DNA of 64,000 nt. Origin: Halorientalis sp. (lineage in GTDB: Archaea; Halobacteriota; Halobacteria; Halobacteriales; Haloarculaceae). Of this stretch, positions 17,731 to 26,409 are shown piece after piece. Position 1 is the stretch's first letter, and each line of letters opens with the position of its first letter. The translations under genes and the position numbers were made by a program. A model generated the notes under the pieces. The model ran no database searches. It saw only the letters and a program-made list of their open reading frames with translations, and was not told the DNA's origin. The stretch covers positions 33,597 through 97,596 of the forward strand of contig NZ_JAQCNH010000092.1 of the NCBI RefSeq assembly GCF_028275115.1, read 5' to 3'.

Positions 17731-17835
17731 GCCGCCGTAGCTCAGTTGGTAGAGCACCTCGCTGTTACGGTGTGGAGGTCACGCCTGTTCACCGCAGAAA
17801 CGAGGTTGTCCCAGGTTCGAACCCTGGCGGTGGCG
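17731..17835 (+). tRNA. tRNA-Asn (GTT) with intron
   Basis: Acceptor gccgccg with cggtggc, D arm gctcagttggtagagc, T arm ccagg-ttcgaac-cctgg, discriminator G. The anticodon stem cctcg/cgagg closes only if 17768-17799 (32 nt) is removed; the mature loop is then ctgttaa with anticodon GTT. The gap falls between positions 37 and 38, the canonical archaeal site, and the intron can fold (cggtg with caccg) into a bulge-helix-bulge for the tRNA endonuclease. Confidence 0.88.
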
Positions 17836-18290
17836 CTTTTCTCTCGACACCGGTCCACGAGTCACGGCCTTCGGGAACGCTCGAACGAGCGTGCAGAGGT
17901 GCTGCGTCGAGCGCAGAGCGGTCGGCGGCGAGCCGGTCGCGATGAGCGGCGCGGACCCGTCACGCCGGTCGTGGGGAGAGCCGTGCTCTGCGGCGTCTCC
18001 GGGGCCGTGACCGGGGGCTCGTTAAGCCGTGCTCGACGGTGTTCCCGAGAGAGAGCGGTGAGTCGGCGGTTCGGGGCGTCCCGACCCCCGACCCACCCGC
18101 GTCAGCGGTGGGCGGCCGTGCATGCCGTCGCTGTGTCAACGTCACCCGGCATGCACGCACAGCTACCCGGGCCCGGGTATTAGCTACTGGCCGGCTACTA
18201 CTCGTACGAACAATAGTATCGATACTCTCATTACTTTCTGTACTGACGACACGAACGACCGACGGCTCGCCGCCGGCGGTCGGTGAGTCC
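17836..18290. other. Intergenic region with no clear gene
   Basis: Reading frames here are G+C artefacts that run through the tRNA. The last 130 bases before the CARF-wHTH gene are less G+C rich (around 18200-18240: aacaatagtatcgatactc) and could hold its promoter and a long leader. No hairpin or RNA family was recognised. Confidence 0.4.
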
Positions 18291-19049
18291 ATGCGCGAGA
18301 TACGGGAGATTCACATCGCACCGCTGGGGTACGAGCATGACCGGATACTGGAGCCGATTCGGACATACGACGCCGACGAGGTGTACCTGCTGGCCGCCGA
18401 GAACGCCGCCGACCACGCCAGCTACCACGAGGCGTTGATCGAGCAACTTGAAGGCCAGGGCGTCGACGTGACCCGACGGTCGGTCGACCTGGACGACGTA
18501 TACGCGGTACTAGGAATCGTCACGACGATCGCCGCCGACCACGACGACGACATCGTCCGTGTCAACGTCGCCAGCGGGGCCAAGCTCGCCGACATCGGCT
18601 GTGCCATCGCCTGCATGGCGACCGACGCCACCGCCTACTACGTCCATCCCGAATCACACGTCCCGCCGCTCGAACGCGAACCCTTGACCGAAGGTGTCGC
18701 CGACGTGGAAGTGCTCCCCTCCTATCCCGTCGAGACGCCGACGACCGACCAGGTCGCCATCCTCGACCACATCCAGCGAATCACGACCGAGGCCTACACC
18801 CCGAAAAAATCCGACCTCATCGAGTTTTCCGAAGCGGAACAGCTGTCCTATATGACCGAAGCCGACCCCGCCAACGACAAGGCCAAGTTCGCACTACTGA
18901 ACGCCAACATCATTGAACCGCTCGTCGAACGATCGTACGTCCGCGTGGAGTCCGTCGGCCGCCAGAAGCAGACCACCCTCACCGAGACCGGTGAGAACGC
19001 ATTGAAAGCCTTCCGACACAAACTCCAGGAGCGTGATTCCGAAAGCTAA
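18291..19049 (+). CDS. CARF-like sensor with winged-helix domain (HFX_2341 / DUF6293 family)
   Basis: 252 residues. The first 150 or so form a Rossmann-like domain: HIAPLGYEHDRI, strand-helix repeats, and a NVASGAKLADIG motif in the place of the N-x-TGG-x-K motif of CARF domains. The C terminus is a winged helix (TEAYTPKKSDLIEF, wing and recognition region to residue 245). This is the layout of Csa3-type regulators, which sense cyclic oligonucleotides, and of the haloarchaeal HFX_2341 family. No CRISPR array or cas gene is in the window. The gene sits between two intron-bearing tRNA genes on the same strand. Ligand and targets are unknown. Confidence 0.82.
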   Translation: MREIREIHIAPLGYEHDRILEPIRTYDADEVYLLAAENAADHASYHEALIEQLEGQGVDVTRRSVDLDDVYAVLGIVTTIAADHDDDIVRVNVASGAKLADIGCAIACMATDATAYYVHPESHVPPLEREPLTEGVADVEVLPSYPVETPTTDQVAILDHIQRITTEAYTPKKSDLIEFSEAEQLSYMTEADPANDKAKFALLNANIIEPLVERSYVRVESVGRQKQTTLTETGENALKAFRHKLQERDSES

Positions 19050-19078
19050 AGACGAGGCGCGAGAAATCACCGGATACA

Positions 19079-19186
19079 GGGCCCTTAGCTTAGTCTGGTT
19101 AGAGCACCCGGCTCATACCAACCAACTGATTTCGGTCAGGGTTGTGAGACACCGGGCGGCCGGTGGTTCAAATCCGCCAGGGCCCA
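19079..19186 (+). tRNA. Elongator tRNA-Met (CAT) with intron
   Basis: Acceptor gggccct/agggccc with discriminator A, D arm gcttagtctggttagagc, anticodon stem cccgg/ccggg. Removing 19118-19150 (33 nt) gives loop ctcataa, anticodon CAT. The intron contains caacc/ggttg pairing suited to a bulge-helix-bulge. An intron in elongator tRNA-Met is usual in haloarchaea. The gene begins 30 nt after the CARF-wHTH stop and may share its transcript. Confidence 0.9.
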
Positions 19187-19540
19187 TGACAGAATTATTA
19201 ACTCCATTGAGTCAGGCCAAGCAAGGGCACTCGTGCGTTTCTCATACGTGATTTGATTTGATACCGGCTCGTCGGCGTGCCTCCAGCTTGTGGGCGCGAG
19301 CCACCGTCTTCGTGCCTTCGCTGCCGACCGACGCCGGGGAAAGAGGTAATCAATCACCGATTGTTCCGAATCTGCTGGCGTCGGACCAGAGTGTGGTTCC
19401 GTCCGCGAATATCTCTCAGCTACGATGGATGTAGAGTGAGGTTCGCTGCATACATCGCGCGTATCGGTCACTGTGAGGTGCCGAAATCAGTGCTGCTCGA
19501 GTCGATCGACAGCGGGAGAATAGTGCAAGGAAGTTTGACA
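19187..19540. other. Spacer after tRNA-Met, no gene seen
   Basis: Lower in G+C than the flanks. Open frames on both strands are short and lack coding bias. It marks the left edge of the decayed region that runs to 22725. Confidence 0.4.
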
Positions 19541-19654
19541 TCACCTCCGCCACTCACTGCTTAGGCCATCGTTTCCGTTCAGGAACCACAACAAAATGAA
19601 ACAACCCACTCCAAAATAAAACAGCGTGGCTACAATCGTTCCGAATGTGCTCAT
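19541..19654 (-). CDS. Small membrane protein (37 aa)
   Basis: ATG at 19654 on the minus strand opens a 37-residue frame. Most of it is one hydrophobic helix (IVATLFYFGVGCFILLWFL), followed by a short polar end. A TATA box (attaatata, 19674-19683) lies 20-29 nt upstream, the leaderless spacing. Haloarchaea encode many such mini membrane proteins of unknown role. Support is promoter plus hydrophobic pattern only; I recognise no family. Confidence 0.45.
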   Translation of the reverse strand: MSTFGTIVATLFYFGVGCFILLWFLNGNDGLSSEWRR

Positions 19655-19673
19655 AACTAATGAGTTGTAGCAG

Positions 19674-19683
19674 GTATATTAAT
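19674..19683 (-). promoter_or_regulatory. TATA box of the 37-aa membrane protein
   Basis: Minus-strand attaatata, 20-29 nt before the ATG at 19654. Confidence 0.45.
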
Positions 19684-19861
19684 CCCGATAACCGTGTTTC
19701 AGAATGAGAAACGGGGGGTACACGGTTCACTAAGCAGGCGTATCTTGCACAACGTGGCTATCATGTACTGCATTTGCTCGTTATATGAGTGGCGGAAACG
19801 TCTGGTGTGTGCTCGGTTTAGTCATCAATGACGGCGATGTAGAAGCCGTCGACTGTCCGGA

Positions 19862-20869
19862 CTATTCGAAATCAATCCTGTGTACGAACCAGTCCCCATC
19901 GTCCATCACGGTGAGGACGGGGAACCGCTTGACAAATCTATCTCCCTCGGAGACAGTCGAGACGACGACAAACTGACACTCAACGCCGTATCGATCCTGT
20001 GCGAGTAGGCCAGCCATCTCGAGGTCCTCGGGGTCCGAGAACGACGCTGCTTCGGCAGCCCTCTCGACCGACCGCTCTTCGGCCCCGACGAGTGCACGTC
20101 GGTCGGTTTCCTGGACATCGTCGTCGGTGACTTGCTCCTGTGGTGACTCGGGGTACAGGACCTCGTTCACTGCGTCCGCATCGCCAGTGGTGAGCGCGCT
20201 GACATAGAACTGCTCGACAACGCCGGTCGGGGAGTTCGCGAACGGTGGCGTCGGTTCGTTGATGTCCTCGACTGCAATCTGTTCCGAATTAGATATTGAA
20301 GCGTACAGGAGCCACTCGGCGTCGACGCGATAGAGGAGATAGACGGCCAGCGAGTCGATTGGGACATCCTGGCCGGCTCGGTACTGTTCTTCCCACCATA
20401 CAACTGCGAACTCGTCTGCACCAATCTCGGTGAGTCGTGTTTCGGCCTGTTGCTGATCGAACGTCTCTCCCGTCCGTGACTCGTAGGTCGATGGGCTAAT
20501 CTCCTCTATGGTCAGTTCGATGGACTCTAAGTTCTCTGCCGGATCGAACTCATCCGGCTTGATCGGGTCGAGTGGGCCGTCGCCGTAGATGAGTTGGTTG
20601 TACGTGTCGACGTCTGCCTCGTTGAGTGCGACCCTGGCTTGGTCGACGACAGCAGCTGGTTCTGTCTCACCGACATCGGTATCCCCTGTCTCGTCGTCGG
20701 TCGACTCCTCTTCGGATTGTGACTCCGTTTTGATGTCCGCCTGCTCACTCGCTGGCGTGTCGGTCACCTCTGCCGTCGTCGTATTGTCGCCCGGTTCCAA
20801 CTCGGCGCATCCAGCGACACCGGAGAATGTGACGCCGGCGACTGCAACAAGTAGTCGTCGTCGATCCAT
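19862..20869 (-). CDS. Tat-exported lipoprotein with two NTF2-like regions
   Basis: 335 residues. Twin-arginine signal (DRRRLLVAVAG) and lipobox (VAGC at about residue 21), then an acidic Glu/Asp/Thr linker to about residue 70. The body has two related segments, each starting with a helix like VVDQARVALNEADVDTYNQLIYG and VVEQFYVSALTTGDADAVNEVLYP and ending in beta strands with conserved tryptophans; this is how NTF2-like or DUF4878-like lipoproteins look. Likely a cell-surface binding protein. The IS6 element ends 45 bp upstream of its start codon and may have altered its promoter. Confidence 0.75.
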   Translation of the reverse strand: MDRRRLLVAVAGVTFSGVAGCAELEPGDNTTTAEVTDTPASEQADIKTESQSEEESTDDETGDTDVGETEPAAVVDQARVALNEADVDTYNQLIYGDGPLDPIKPDEFDPAENLESIELTIEEISPSTYESRTGETFDQQQAETRLTEIGADEFAVVWWEEQYRAGQDVPIDSLAVYLLYRVDAEWLLYASISNSEQIAVEDINEPTPPFANSPTGVVEQFYVSALTTGDADAVNEVLYPESPQEQVTDDDVQETDRRALVGAEERSVERAAEAASFSDPEDLEMAGLLAQDRYGVECQFVVVSTVSEGDRFVKRFPVLTVMDDGDWFVHRIDFE

Positions 20870-20913
20870 ACGTTTTATTTGCCCAATTATATTTAAGCTC
20901 TGTCCAGCCGGCG

Positions 20914-21600
20914 GTGTTCACATAAGGATGGATAGCGAGGCGGTGTGTTTTCTGCGTGTCCATGCCCGAAAACACACGTCTCGGCGGTAGTATCGACCAG
21001 ATCGACGTAGAGTTTGTTGAACGCGAGGCGACACCGCGACTGCTGATGAAGCTCGGTACTCAGTTGCATCTCGCCGGACTCTCGCTTTCGAATACCATTT
21101 TCGTTCTTGATATATTCGGTGTCGACCGAGCGCGATCCACCGTGCATAATTGGGTTCACAAAGCAGATCTACAGCCCGAAACTGGATGCAGTCCGGATCA
21201 CGTTGGATTAACGAGACCGTGATCCAACTCGACGACGAGCGCTACTGGTTGTACGCTGCGGTCGATCCCGACGCGAACGAATTACTCCATACAAAGCTTG
21301 AACCGGTGAGGACGAACGCGCTCGCTCACGCGTTCTTTGGCGAACTCCGCGAGAAACACGACGTGGACGATGCGATGTTTCTCGTCGATGGCGCAGCACC
21401 GGTAAAAGACGCCTGCCAGCGACACGGCCTCGATTTCAGACACGAACGCCACGGAAATCGGAACAGTGTCGAACGTATTTTTCATAGGGTAAAAAGACGT
21501 ACCTCTTCGTTCTCAAACTGTTTCAGCAACGCCGAGCGAGACACAGCCGACGACTGGCTCCAATCGTCCGCCCTCGCATGGAATCAGCTAATCTGAACAC
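20914..21600 (+). mobile_element. IS6-family insertion sequence, inactivated
   Basis: A 687-bp unit, the normal size for haloarchaeal IS6-family elements. Ends carry short inverted repeats: gtgttca at 20914-20920 and tgaacac at 21594-21600. No target-site duplication is visible. The single transposase gene has a frameshift. The right end abuts a 5'-truncated universal-stress gene. Confidence 0.75.
20962..21596 (+). pseudogene. IS6-family transposase with one frameshift
   Basis: The first frame (MPENTRLGG ... VHNWVHKADLQP) ends at 21222, and the rest (ETVIQLDDERYWLYAAVDP ... AWNQLI) continues in the next frame from about 21212. Together they make a full 210-residue IS6-type transposase: N-terminal helix-turn-helix, then DDE domain with second D in FLVDGAAP and E in RNSVERIF. 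One missing base near gttggattaacgag falls where the first catalytic Asp should be. No slippery heptamer is evident, so a plain mutation is likelier than programmed shifting. Confidence 0.88.
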
Positions 21601-22068
21601 TACCGATCAGGTAGCCTCTGCACAGCTCAGGCAGGATCACGAATCCGATGCAACAGCGACACTGGAAAACACAGCCGACACGTTTCGTGCGAGTGGTATC
21701 GACTTAACCGACATTCTCGTCTTCACACACGACCGGGAGCAGAGTATCGACCGCGTCGCTAAGGAGTATCGCTGTGATGCCATTCTGACGCTATGTGAGG
21801 TCGAGCGTATCGAAACGGCTCTCGTCCCGGTGCGCGATGATACGAATCTCGAACGGATCGTATCGCTGCTTGCGAGTGTCATGCGAGTGAACGACGCGTC
21901 GATCACGTTCTTTCACTCCGTGGCCGAGGACAGCGACTCGAGTCACGGTGAGTTTCTCGTCCGCGGCGCTGTGGACCGTCTGGATGAAGTTGGAACCGAC
22001 CGTGAGCGGATCGACTGGCGACTCTCAGACGAGGATCGCCCCGCGACGAGATTATTGAACTCGCAGAG
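21601..22068 (+). pseudogene. Universal-stress-type (UspA) gene remnant
   Basis: Reads as the end of a first Usp domain (IDLTDILVFTHDREQSIDRVAKEYRCDAILT) followed by a second one (ALVPVRDDTNLERIVSLLASVMRVNDASITFFHSV ... ERIDWRLSDE), then a frameshift after which IIELAEN resumes the family pattern. The 5' part is missing at the IS6 right end and the 3' part ends where the tnpB relic begins. Intact haloarchaeal relatives are tandem Usp proteins, sometimes fused to amino-acid transporters. Not functional as it stands. Confidence 0.6.
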
Positions 22069-22517
22069 AATAAACTCTGACCAGTATTCTTTCAGGTTCG
22101 AGTCTTTGCTGAGTCGGACTCGCTTATACTTAGTGTCGAGTTTGAACCCTTTGTCCTTGCACGTGACCGTTGAACGCGGGTGGTCGTTTCCGTGTTTGCG
22201 GTAGCCGGGCGGGTTCGCCCGTGTGTCTCCGTTGCGTCGTTTATTTACCAGCCGTTGAACGCCTCAGCGAGTTCTTGCAAAACTCGCTGACTCGACTGAG
22301 ACTGCAGGTCATCATAACCCTCGTGCGACTCGAGGTAGGCGGTGATTTCGTCGCGTTCGGGGATGTAGTCGATTTCATCTCAAACACGGCTGATTGTCCA
22401 CCGTCCGACGTTCCAGAGTTTCGAGGCTGAGAACCCGAGCGAATCGAGGCCGTCAAACACCTGTTGCTGATTCTGTGTGGAAGCAGTGTAGGTGCGTGTG
22501 ACGACCTGTTTCGCCAC
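22069..22517 (-). pseudogene. tnpB relic, N-terminal third only
   Basis: Minus-strand frame from GTG 22517 reads VAKQVVTRTYTAS ... GFSASKLWNVGRWTISRV, an in-frame TGA where Trp is expected, DEIDYIPERDEITAYLESHE ... LAEAFNGW, a frameshift, then KRRNGDTR ... YRKHGNDHPRSTV ... KEYWSEFILCE. This is the start of a second, different TnpB subfamily; everything including the RuvC active site is gone. The relic is joined directly to the Usp remnant, pointing to deletion between two mobile insertions. Confidence 0.75.
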
Positions 22518-22725
22518 ACGTAACCTATGTAGACAATACGTGAAAGAATGGATTCAAGCGCGGAATATCCGGCTGTGCCATCGAGTGGTGGCTGGCTTCA
22601 GAGTTGTCGGATTCATCCTCATAATAAACGGCGGGGCTTTCTCCTTGGTCCTCCGTAACCGCCGGTTGTGAACCTGCCGGTCGCCTCCCGGAACACACTT
22701 CCCTACGCCAGCCCCCGATTTGGGT

Positions 22726-23073
22726 ATGGACCCGACCGACGCACAGGCCGCCTGTTTCGAGGCAGGTATCAAGTTCGGCTCCCTATATCATCAGTTCGCG
22801 GGCACGCCGCTGAGTCCGGAGAGCGCCGACTCGCTCGCCCGCGCTATGGAGGCATCCATCGAGAACCAACCGCACTGTGAGGCGGTGACGGTCGAGATTC
22901 TGACCGACGAACTCGAACGCACCCTCGCGGACGGCCCGGCCGACTACACCGAACTCACGGGGCGCTTTCTCGACGTAGAGATGCGTATCGACTATGAGGG
23001 CCACGCCGTCCGGACCCGGATGGAGATGGAAGACGGGTATCCGCTGATGCGACTCGTCGACGTGACGGATTGA
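22726..23073 (+). CDS. mptD: Dihydroneopterin aldolase, MptD family
   Basis: 115 residues matching the archaeal MptD (DUF372) type: MDPTDAQAACFEAGIKFGSLYHQF at the N terminus, then a conserved GTPLS loop, E residues in a MEASIENQP helix, and VTVEILT. In methanogens MptD cleaves 7,8-dihydroneopterin to 6-hydroxymethyl-dihydropterin for pterin or folate-type cofactors; haloarchaea need folate. I take ATG 22726; TTG 22720 is less likely. It is the first intact gene after the decayed block. Confidence 0.85.
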   Translation: MDPTDAQAACFEAGIKFGSLYHQFAGTPLSPESADSLARAMEASIENQPHCEAVTVEILTDELERTLADGPADYTELTGRFLDVEMRIDYEGHAVRTRMEMEDGYPLMRLVDVTD

Positions 23074-23157
23074 GCCGCCAGCGTCGCAGATATCGACCCG
23101 TCGAACCGTACGTAGCTTTTTGATACTCTGTTCCGTTTTTCTGCCGACAGCTACGCA

Positions 23158-25260
23158 ATGCCGGTGCTCCAGACACTCATCGTCCCCCTTCTTCTGCTCT
23201 CGGCGGCGCTGTCGGTCGGGTTAATTGTCGTCGCCCGACAGAGCCGCCAGGAGAGCAGTGTTCGGGAGTTCACCTTTCTGATGCTGGCGGCCGCCGTCTG
23301 GGCGAGCGCGCACGCGCTCCAGTTCGCGTCGGACGACCTCACGTGGATGTTGCTCTGGCGGACCGTCGGGTACGTCGGTCACAATCTCGTTCCGGTCGGC
23401 TTTCTAGTGTTCATGCTGACGTACACGGGGTACAGCGAGTGGGCCACGCGCCGGACGGTCGCCCTGCTGGCGGCCGAACCGCTGTTCGTGGCCGTCGTCC
23501 TCACACCGACGAACTCGCTCCATCACCTGATCTACACCGAAGTCGGCGCCGAACAATTCGGCTCGATCGCCGTCCTCACTCGTTCCTTTGGGCCGTGGTA
23601 CTGGGTCAACACGACGTACAACTACGCGTTGATCGTGGCCGGTTTCGTTCTCTGTCTCCGGATGGCGCTGGACTCGCGCCAGCACTACCGTCTACAGGGG
23701 ACCGCTCTGCTCGCCGGCGCGGTGCCGGCCTTCATGGCGAACATCGCCTGGGTGCTCGGCTTGACGTCTGTCGACTACACGCCGCTGACGCTGGGCTTTC
23801 TCGGCTTCGTCTGGGGCATCGCGCTCTTTCGCTACCGGTTGCTCGATCTGGTCCCCGTCGCCCGCGACACCGTCCTCGACAACATCAGAGACGGGTACAT
23901 GATACTCGACGACCAACTCCGGATCGTCGACCTGAATCCCGCCGCTCGGGACGTGCTCGACGAGTCCGGCGACGCCCTCGGAATGCACGTCTCCGAGGCG
24001 TTCCCGGCCTGTAGGGACTTTTTGGACCACGCCGATTCGGGCACCGAGACCAGAGACGAACTCGTCGTCGACGACGGTGGCTCGAAGCGCTACTTCGACG
24101 CCGAGTTGACGACACTGCGCGACGCCCGCATTACGGGGCACCTCCTCATCCTGCGCGACATCACCGGCCGTCGGTCGATCGAGCAGTGGTACCGCACCCT
24201 CACCGAACAGTCCACCGACATCGTCACTGTCACCGACGCCGAAGGCCGAATCTCCTACCAGAGCCCCTCGGCCGAGCGGGTGCTGGGCTACGACACCACT
24301 GAACTCATCGGTACGCCGCTCGTCGAGTTGGTCCACCCCGACGACCGGACGGCCGTTCAACAGCGGTTCCCGGACTGGGGGTCGACCGAGAAGGCGGCCG
24401 TCGAGTACCGTGTCGAGGCCGCCGACGGCACCTGGCGCTGGATCGAGTCCCGGGGCCGGAACCTGCTCGACGACCCGACCGTCGGCGGTATCGTCGTCAA
24501 CTCCCGGGAGATCACCGAACGCAAACACCACGAGCAGGACCTCGAACGAAAGAATGACCGACTCGACCGCTTCGCCACGCTCGTGTCTCACGACCTGCGC
24601 AACCCGTTGACCGTCATCGACGGACGTCTCGAATTCGCCGAGGAGACCGGCAACCGCGAACACTTCCGAGCCATCTCCGACGCGGTCGAGCGCATGGAAC
24701 GACTCATCGACGACATGCTGACGCTGGCCCGCCAGGGCGCGGTCGTCGGCGACCCCTCGCCCGTCGACCCCGTGCCCGTCGTCCAGGACGCCTGGGCACA
24801 CACCGGGAGCGGGGACGCTACGATTCGCCTCGAACCCCTCCCCGACACCGTCGTCGCCGACCCGGACCGGCTCCGGGAACTGTTCGAGAACCTGTTTCGC
24901 AATGCCATCGAACACGGCGGTCCCGACGTCACTGTCGCCGTCGGCTCGGCCGACGAGCGTGCCGACGCCACCGCTACCCCGCCGGACGTCGCTGAGCTGT
25001 ACGTCGCCGACGACGGCCCGGGCCTTCCAGCCGACGCCGACGTGTTTGAGCACGGATTCACCACGAGCGATGGCGGCACCGGATTCGGTCTGAGCATCGT
25101 CGCCGACATCGTCGATGCACACGACTGGGCCATCACAGGAACACAGTGCGACGAACTGGGCGGTGCACGCTTCGAGGTCACCGACATCGAGACCGCAACG
25201 GACCCAGCGACCACCGGTGACGCCAGAAACACCGAGTCGGAGCCGTCACACTCCGGCTGA
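23158..25260 (+). CDS. Membrane sensor histidine kinase: 7TM region, two PAS, HisKA-HATPase
   Basis: 700 residues. Residues about 1-215 contain seven hydrophobic helices of the histidine-kinase N-terminal 7TM type, a common haloarchaeal input module. PAS domains follow at about 239-340 and 343-460 (ending in ITERKHHEQDLE). HisKA carries H478 in LVSHDLRNPLTVI, and HATPase has ELFENLFRNAIEHGG, DDGPGLP and GGTGFGLSI. It likely senses a membrane or light/redox-linked cue and signals to an unlinked receiver, as none is adjacent. An acidic Thr/Ser-rich tail of about 20 residues ends the protein. Confidence 0.9.
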   Translation: MPVLQTLIVPLLLLSAALSVGLIVVARQSRQESSVREFTFLMLAAAVWASAHALQFASDDLTWMLLWRTVGYVGHNLVPVGFLVFMLTYTGYSEWATRRTVALLAAEPLFVAVVLTPTNSLHHLIYTEVGAEQFGSIAVLTRSFGPWYWVNTTYNYALIVAGFVLCLRMALDSRQHYRLQGTALLAGAVPAFMANIAWVLGLTSVDYTPLTLGFLGFVWGIALFRYRLLDLVPVARDTVLDNIRDGYMILDDQLRIVDLNPAARDVLDESGDALGMHVSEAFPACRDFLDHADSGTETRDELVVDDGGSKRYFDAELTTLRDARITGHLLILRDITGRRSIEQWYRTLTEQSTDIVTVTDAEGRISYQSPSAERVLGYDTTELIGTPLVELVHPDDRTAVQQRFPDWGSTEKAAVEYRVEAADGTWRWIESRGRNLLDDPTVGGIVVNSREITERKHHEQDLERKNDRLDRFATLVSHDLRNPLTVIDGRLEFAEETGNREHFRAISDAVERMERLIDDMLTLARQGAVVGDPSPVDPVPVVQDAWAHTGSGDATIRLEPLPDTVVADPDRLRELFENLFRNAIEHGGPDVTVAVGSADERADATATPPDVAELYVADDGPGLPADADVFEHGFTTSDGGTGFGLSIVADIVDAHDWAITGTQCDELGGARFEVTDIETATDPATTGDARNTESEPSHSG

Positions 25261-25316
25261 CTGCCGGCAGTGAGAAGCGACGAAACACGGATGTAGCTGG
25301 TGGCTGAAACGCCGAT

Positions 25317-26306
25317 ATGGCCCTCTACGCAGTCGACAACGTCGGTGACGCGATCGACGCGACCAGCGCGTTCCTCTTTCCAATCGACCGGTCCCGATGG
25401 CTACGTCTCGCCGTCGTCACGTTCTTTGTCGCCGTCGGATTCAGTCTGAACGGCCCCACGAACGCCGGCACGTCGGCATCGAGCTTCAGCGGTGACGTCT
25501 CCGAACTCCCCGGGCTCATCCCGGGCGACCTACTGGCCGTCCTGTCGCTGATCACCGCCGCCGTCGCCGTGCTCGTCGCAGCCCTTGGACTGGTCGGGTC
25601 GGTGATGGAGTTCGTCTTCGTCGAATCGGTCCGTCGCGAGGCGGTCCACGTGAGACGGTACGGCCGCCAGCATCTGAGCGCCGGTCTCCGACTGTTCGCC
25701 TTTCGGCTCGGGGTCTTCCTGCTCGCAGCGGGACTGGTCGCCGGTGTCGTCTACGTCGCTGGCCCGACCGGTCCGGTGTTGGCCTGGACCGACGCACAGA
25801 TTCTCTCGGCCGCCCTCCTAGCGCTCCCACTTCTCGCGGTCCTGTTCCCGCTCGCCGCCCTGATCGACGGGCTCACCGTCGACTTCGTCGTCCCTGTCGC
25901 CGTCCTGCAGGACCGGTCGATTCTCGACGGCTGGCGGCGCTTCTGGCCGACGCTACGCGCGAACGTCTGGCAGTACGCCGCCTACGTCCTCGTTGCCTTC
26001 CTGCTCAATATCGTCGTGGGCCTGGCTGCGACGGCCGCCGTCGCTATCGCCGCAACCCTGCTCGCGATTCCGTTCGTCGCGGTCGGCGTCGCTACCTTTC
26101 TCGCCGGCGGCGGGACGCTCACTACTGTCGTCGTCGCCGCCCTCGCCGTCCTCGTCACCGTTTACCTCCTCCTCGTGCTCGCCGTGGTTGCCCTCGTGCA
26201 GGTCCCACTCCAGACGTTTCTGCGTCATTACACACTGTTGGTGCTTGGCGACACCGACGACGACCTCGACCTGCTCTCGGAACGGCGAACCGCCGTTCGG
26301 GAGTGA
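25317..26306 (+). CDS. Polytopic membrane protein (DUF7544-like)
   Basis: 329 residues with about six membrane helices in three pairs (FFVAVGFSLNG, LAVLSLITAAVAVLVAALG, LGVFLLAAGLVAGVVYV, ALLALPLLAVLFPLAALI, VAFLLNIVVGLAATAAVA, VLVTVYLLLVLAVVALV). The N terminus (YAVDNVGDAIDATSAFLFPID) and the DGWRRFWPTLRANVWQY loop between helices resemble archaeal DUF4013/DUF7544-type membrane proteins with unknown role. Nothing suggests a transporter substrate. No obvious partner gene. Confidence 0.75.
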   Translation: MALYAVDNVGDAIDATSAFLFPIDRSRWLRLAVVTFFVAVGFSLNGPTNAGTSASSFSGDVSELPGLIPGDLLAVLSLITAAVAVLVAALGLVGSVMEFVFVESVRREAVHVRRYGRQHLSAGLRLFAFRLGVFLLAAGLVAGVVYVAGPTGPVLAWTDAQILSAALLALPLLAVLFPLAALIDGLTVDFVVPVAVLQDRSILDGWRRFWPTLRANVWQYAAYVLVAFLLNIVVGLAATAAVAIAATLLAIPFVAVGVATFLAGGGTLTTVVVAALAVLVTVYLLLVLAVVALVQVPLQTFLRHYTLLVLGDTDDDLDLLSERRTAVRE

Positions 26307-26377
26307 CGACCTGCGTCCTCCACCCCTGCTCGACCCCTAACGTCGCTCTCTCGATTACACTTTCACTTCCGGGCGGG

Positions 26378-26386
26378 TTTTTATAC
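26378..26386 (+). promoter_or_regulatory. TATA box of the DUF5790 gene
   Basis: tttttatac, 24-32 nt before ATG 26410; it fixes that ATG as the start of a leaderless message. Confidence 0.6.
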
Positions 26387-26409
26387 TCTTTCCAGCCGAA
26401 GTGGGTAGT

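Noticed and set aside
17731..17835. tRNA-Val reading of the locus (anticodon from the unspliced loop)
   Set aside because: Without intron removal the anticodon stem does not close; with it the stem is perfect and the anticodon is GTT.
17746..18183. Open frame starting inside tRNA-Asn
   Set aside because: It runs through the tRNA gene and reads as basic low-complexity sequence; no coding bias.
20962..21596. Programmed frameshift in the IS6 transposase
   Set aside because: No slippery A6/A7 or X-XXY-YYZ site with a following structure at the junction, and the lesion falls on a catalytic position; mutation is simpler.
19079..22725. Integration of the decayed region at tRNA-Met
   Set aside because: I searched for a copy of the tRNA-Met 3' end (ccgccagggccca) near the right edge; only cgccagcccc near 22707 is vaguely similar, too weak to call.
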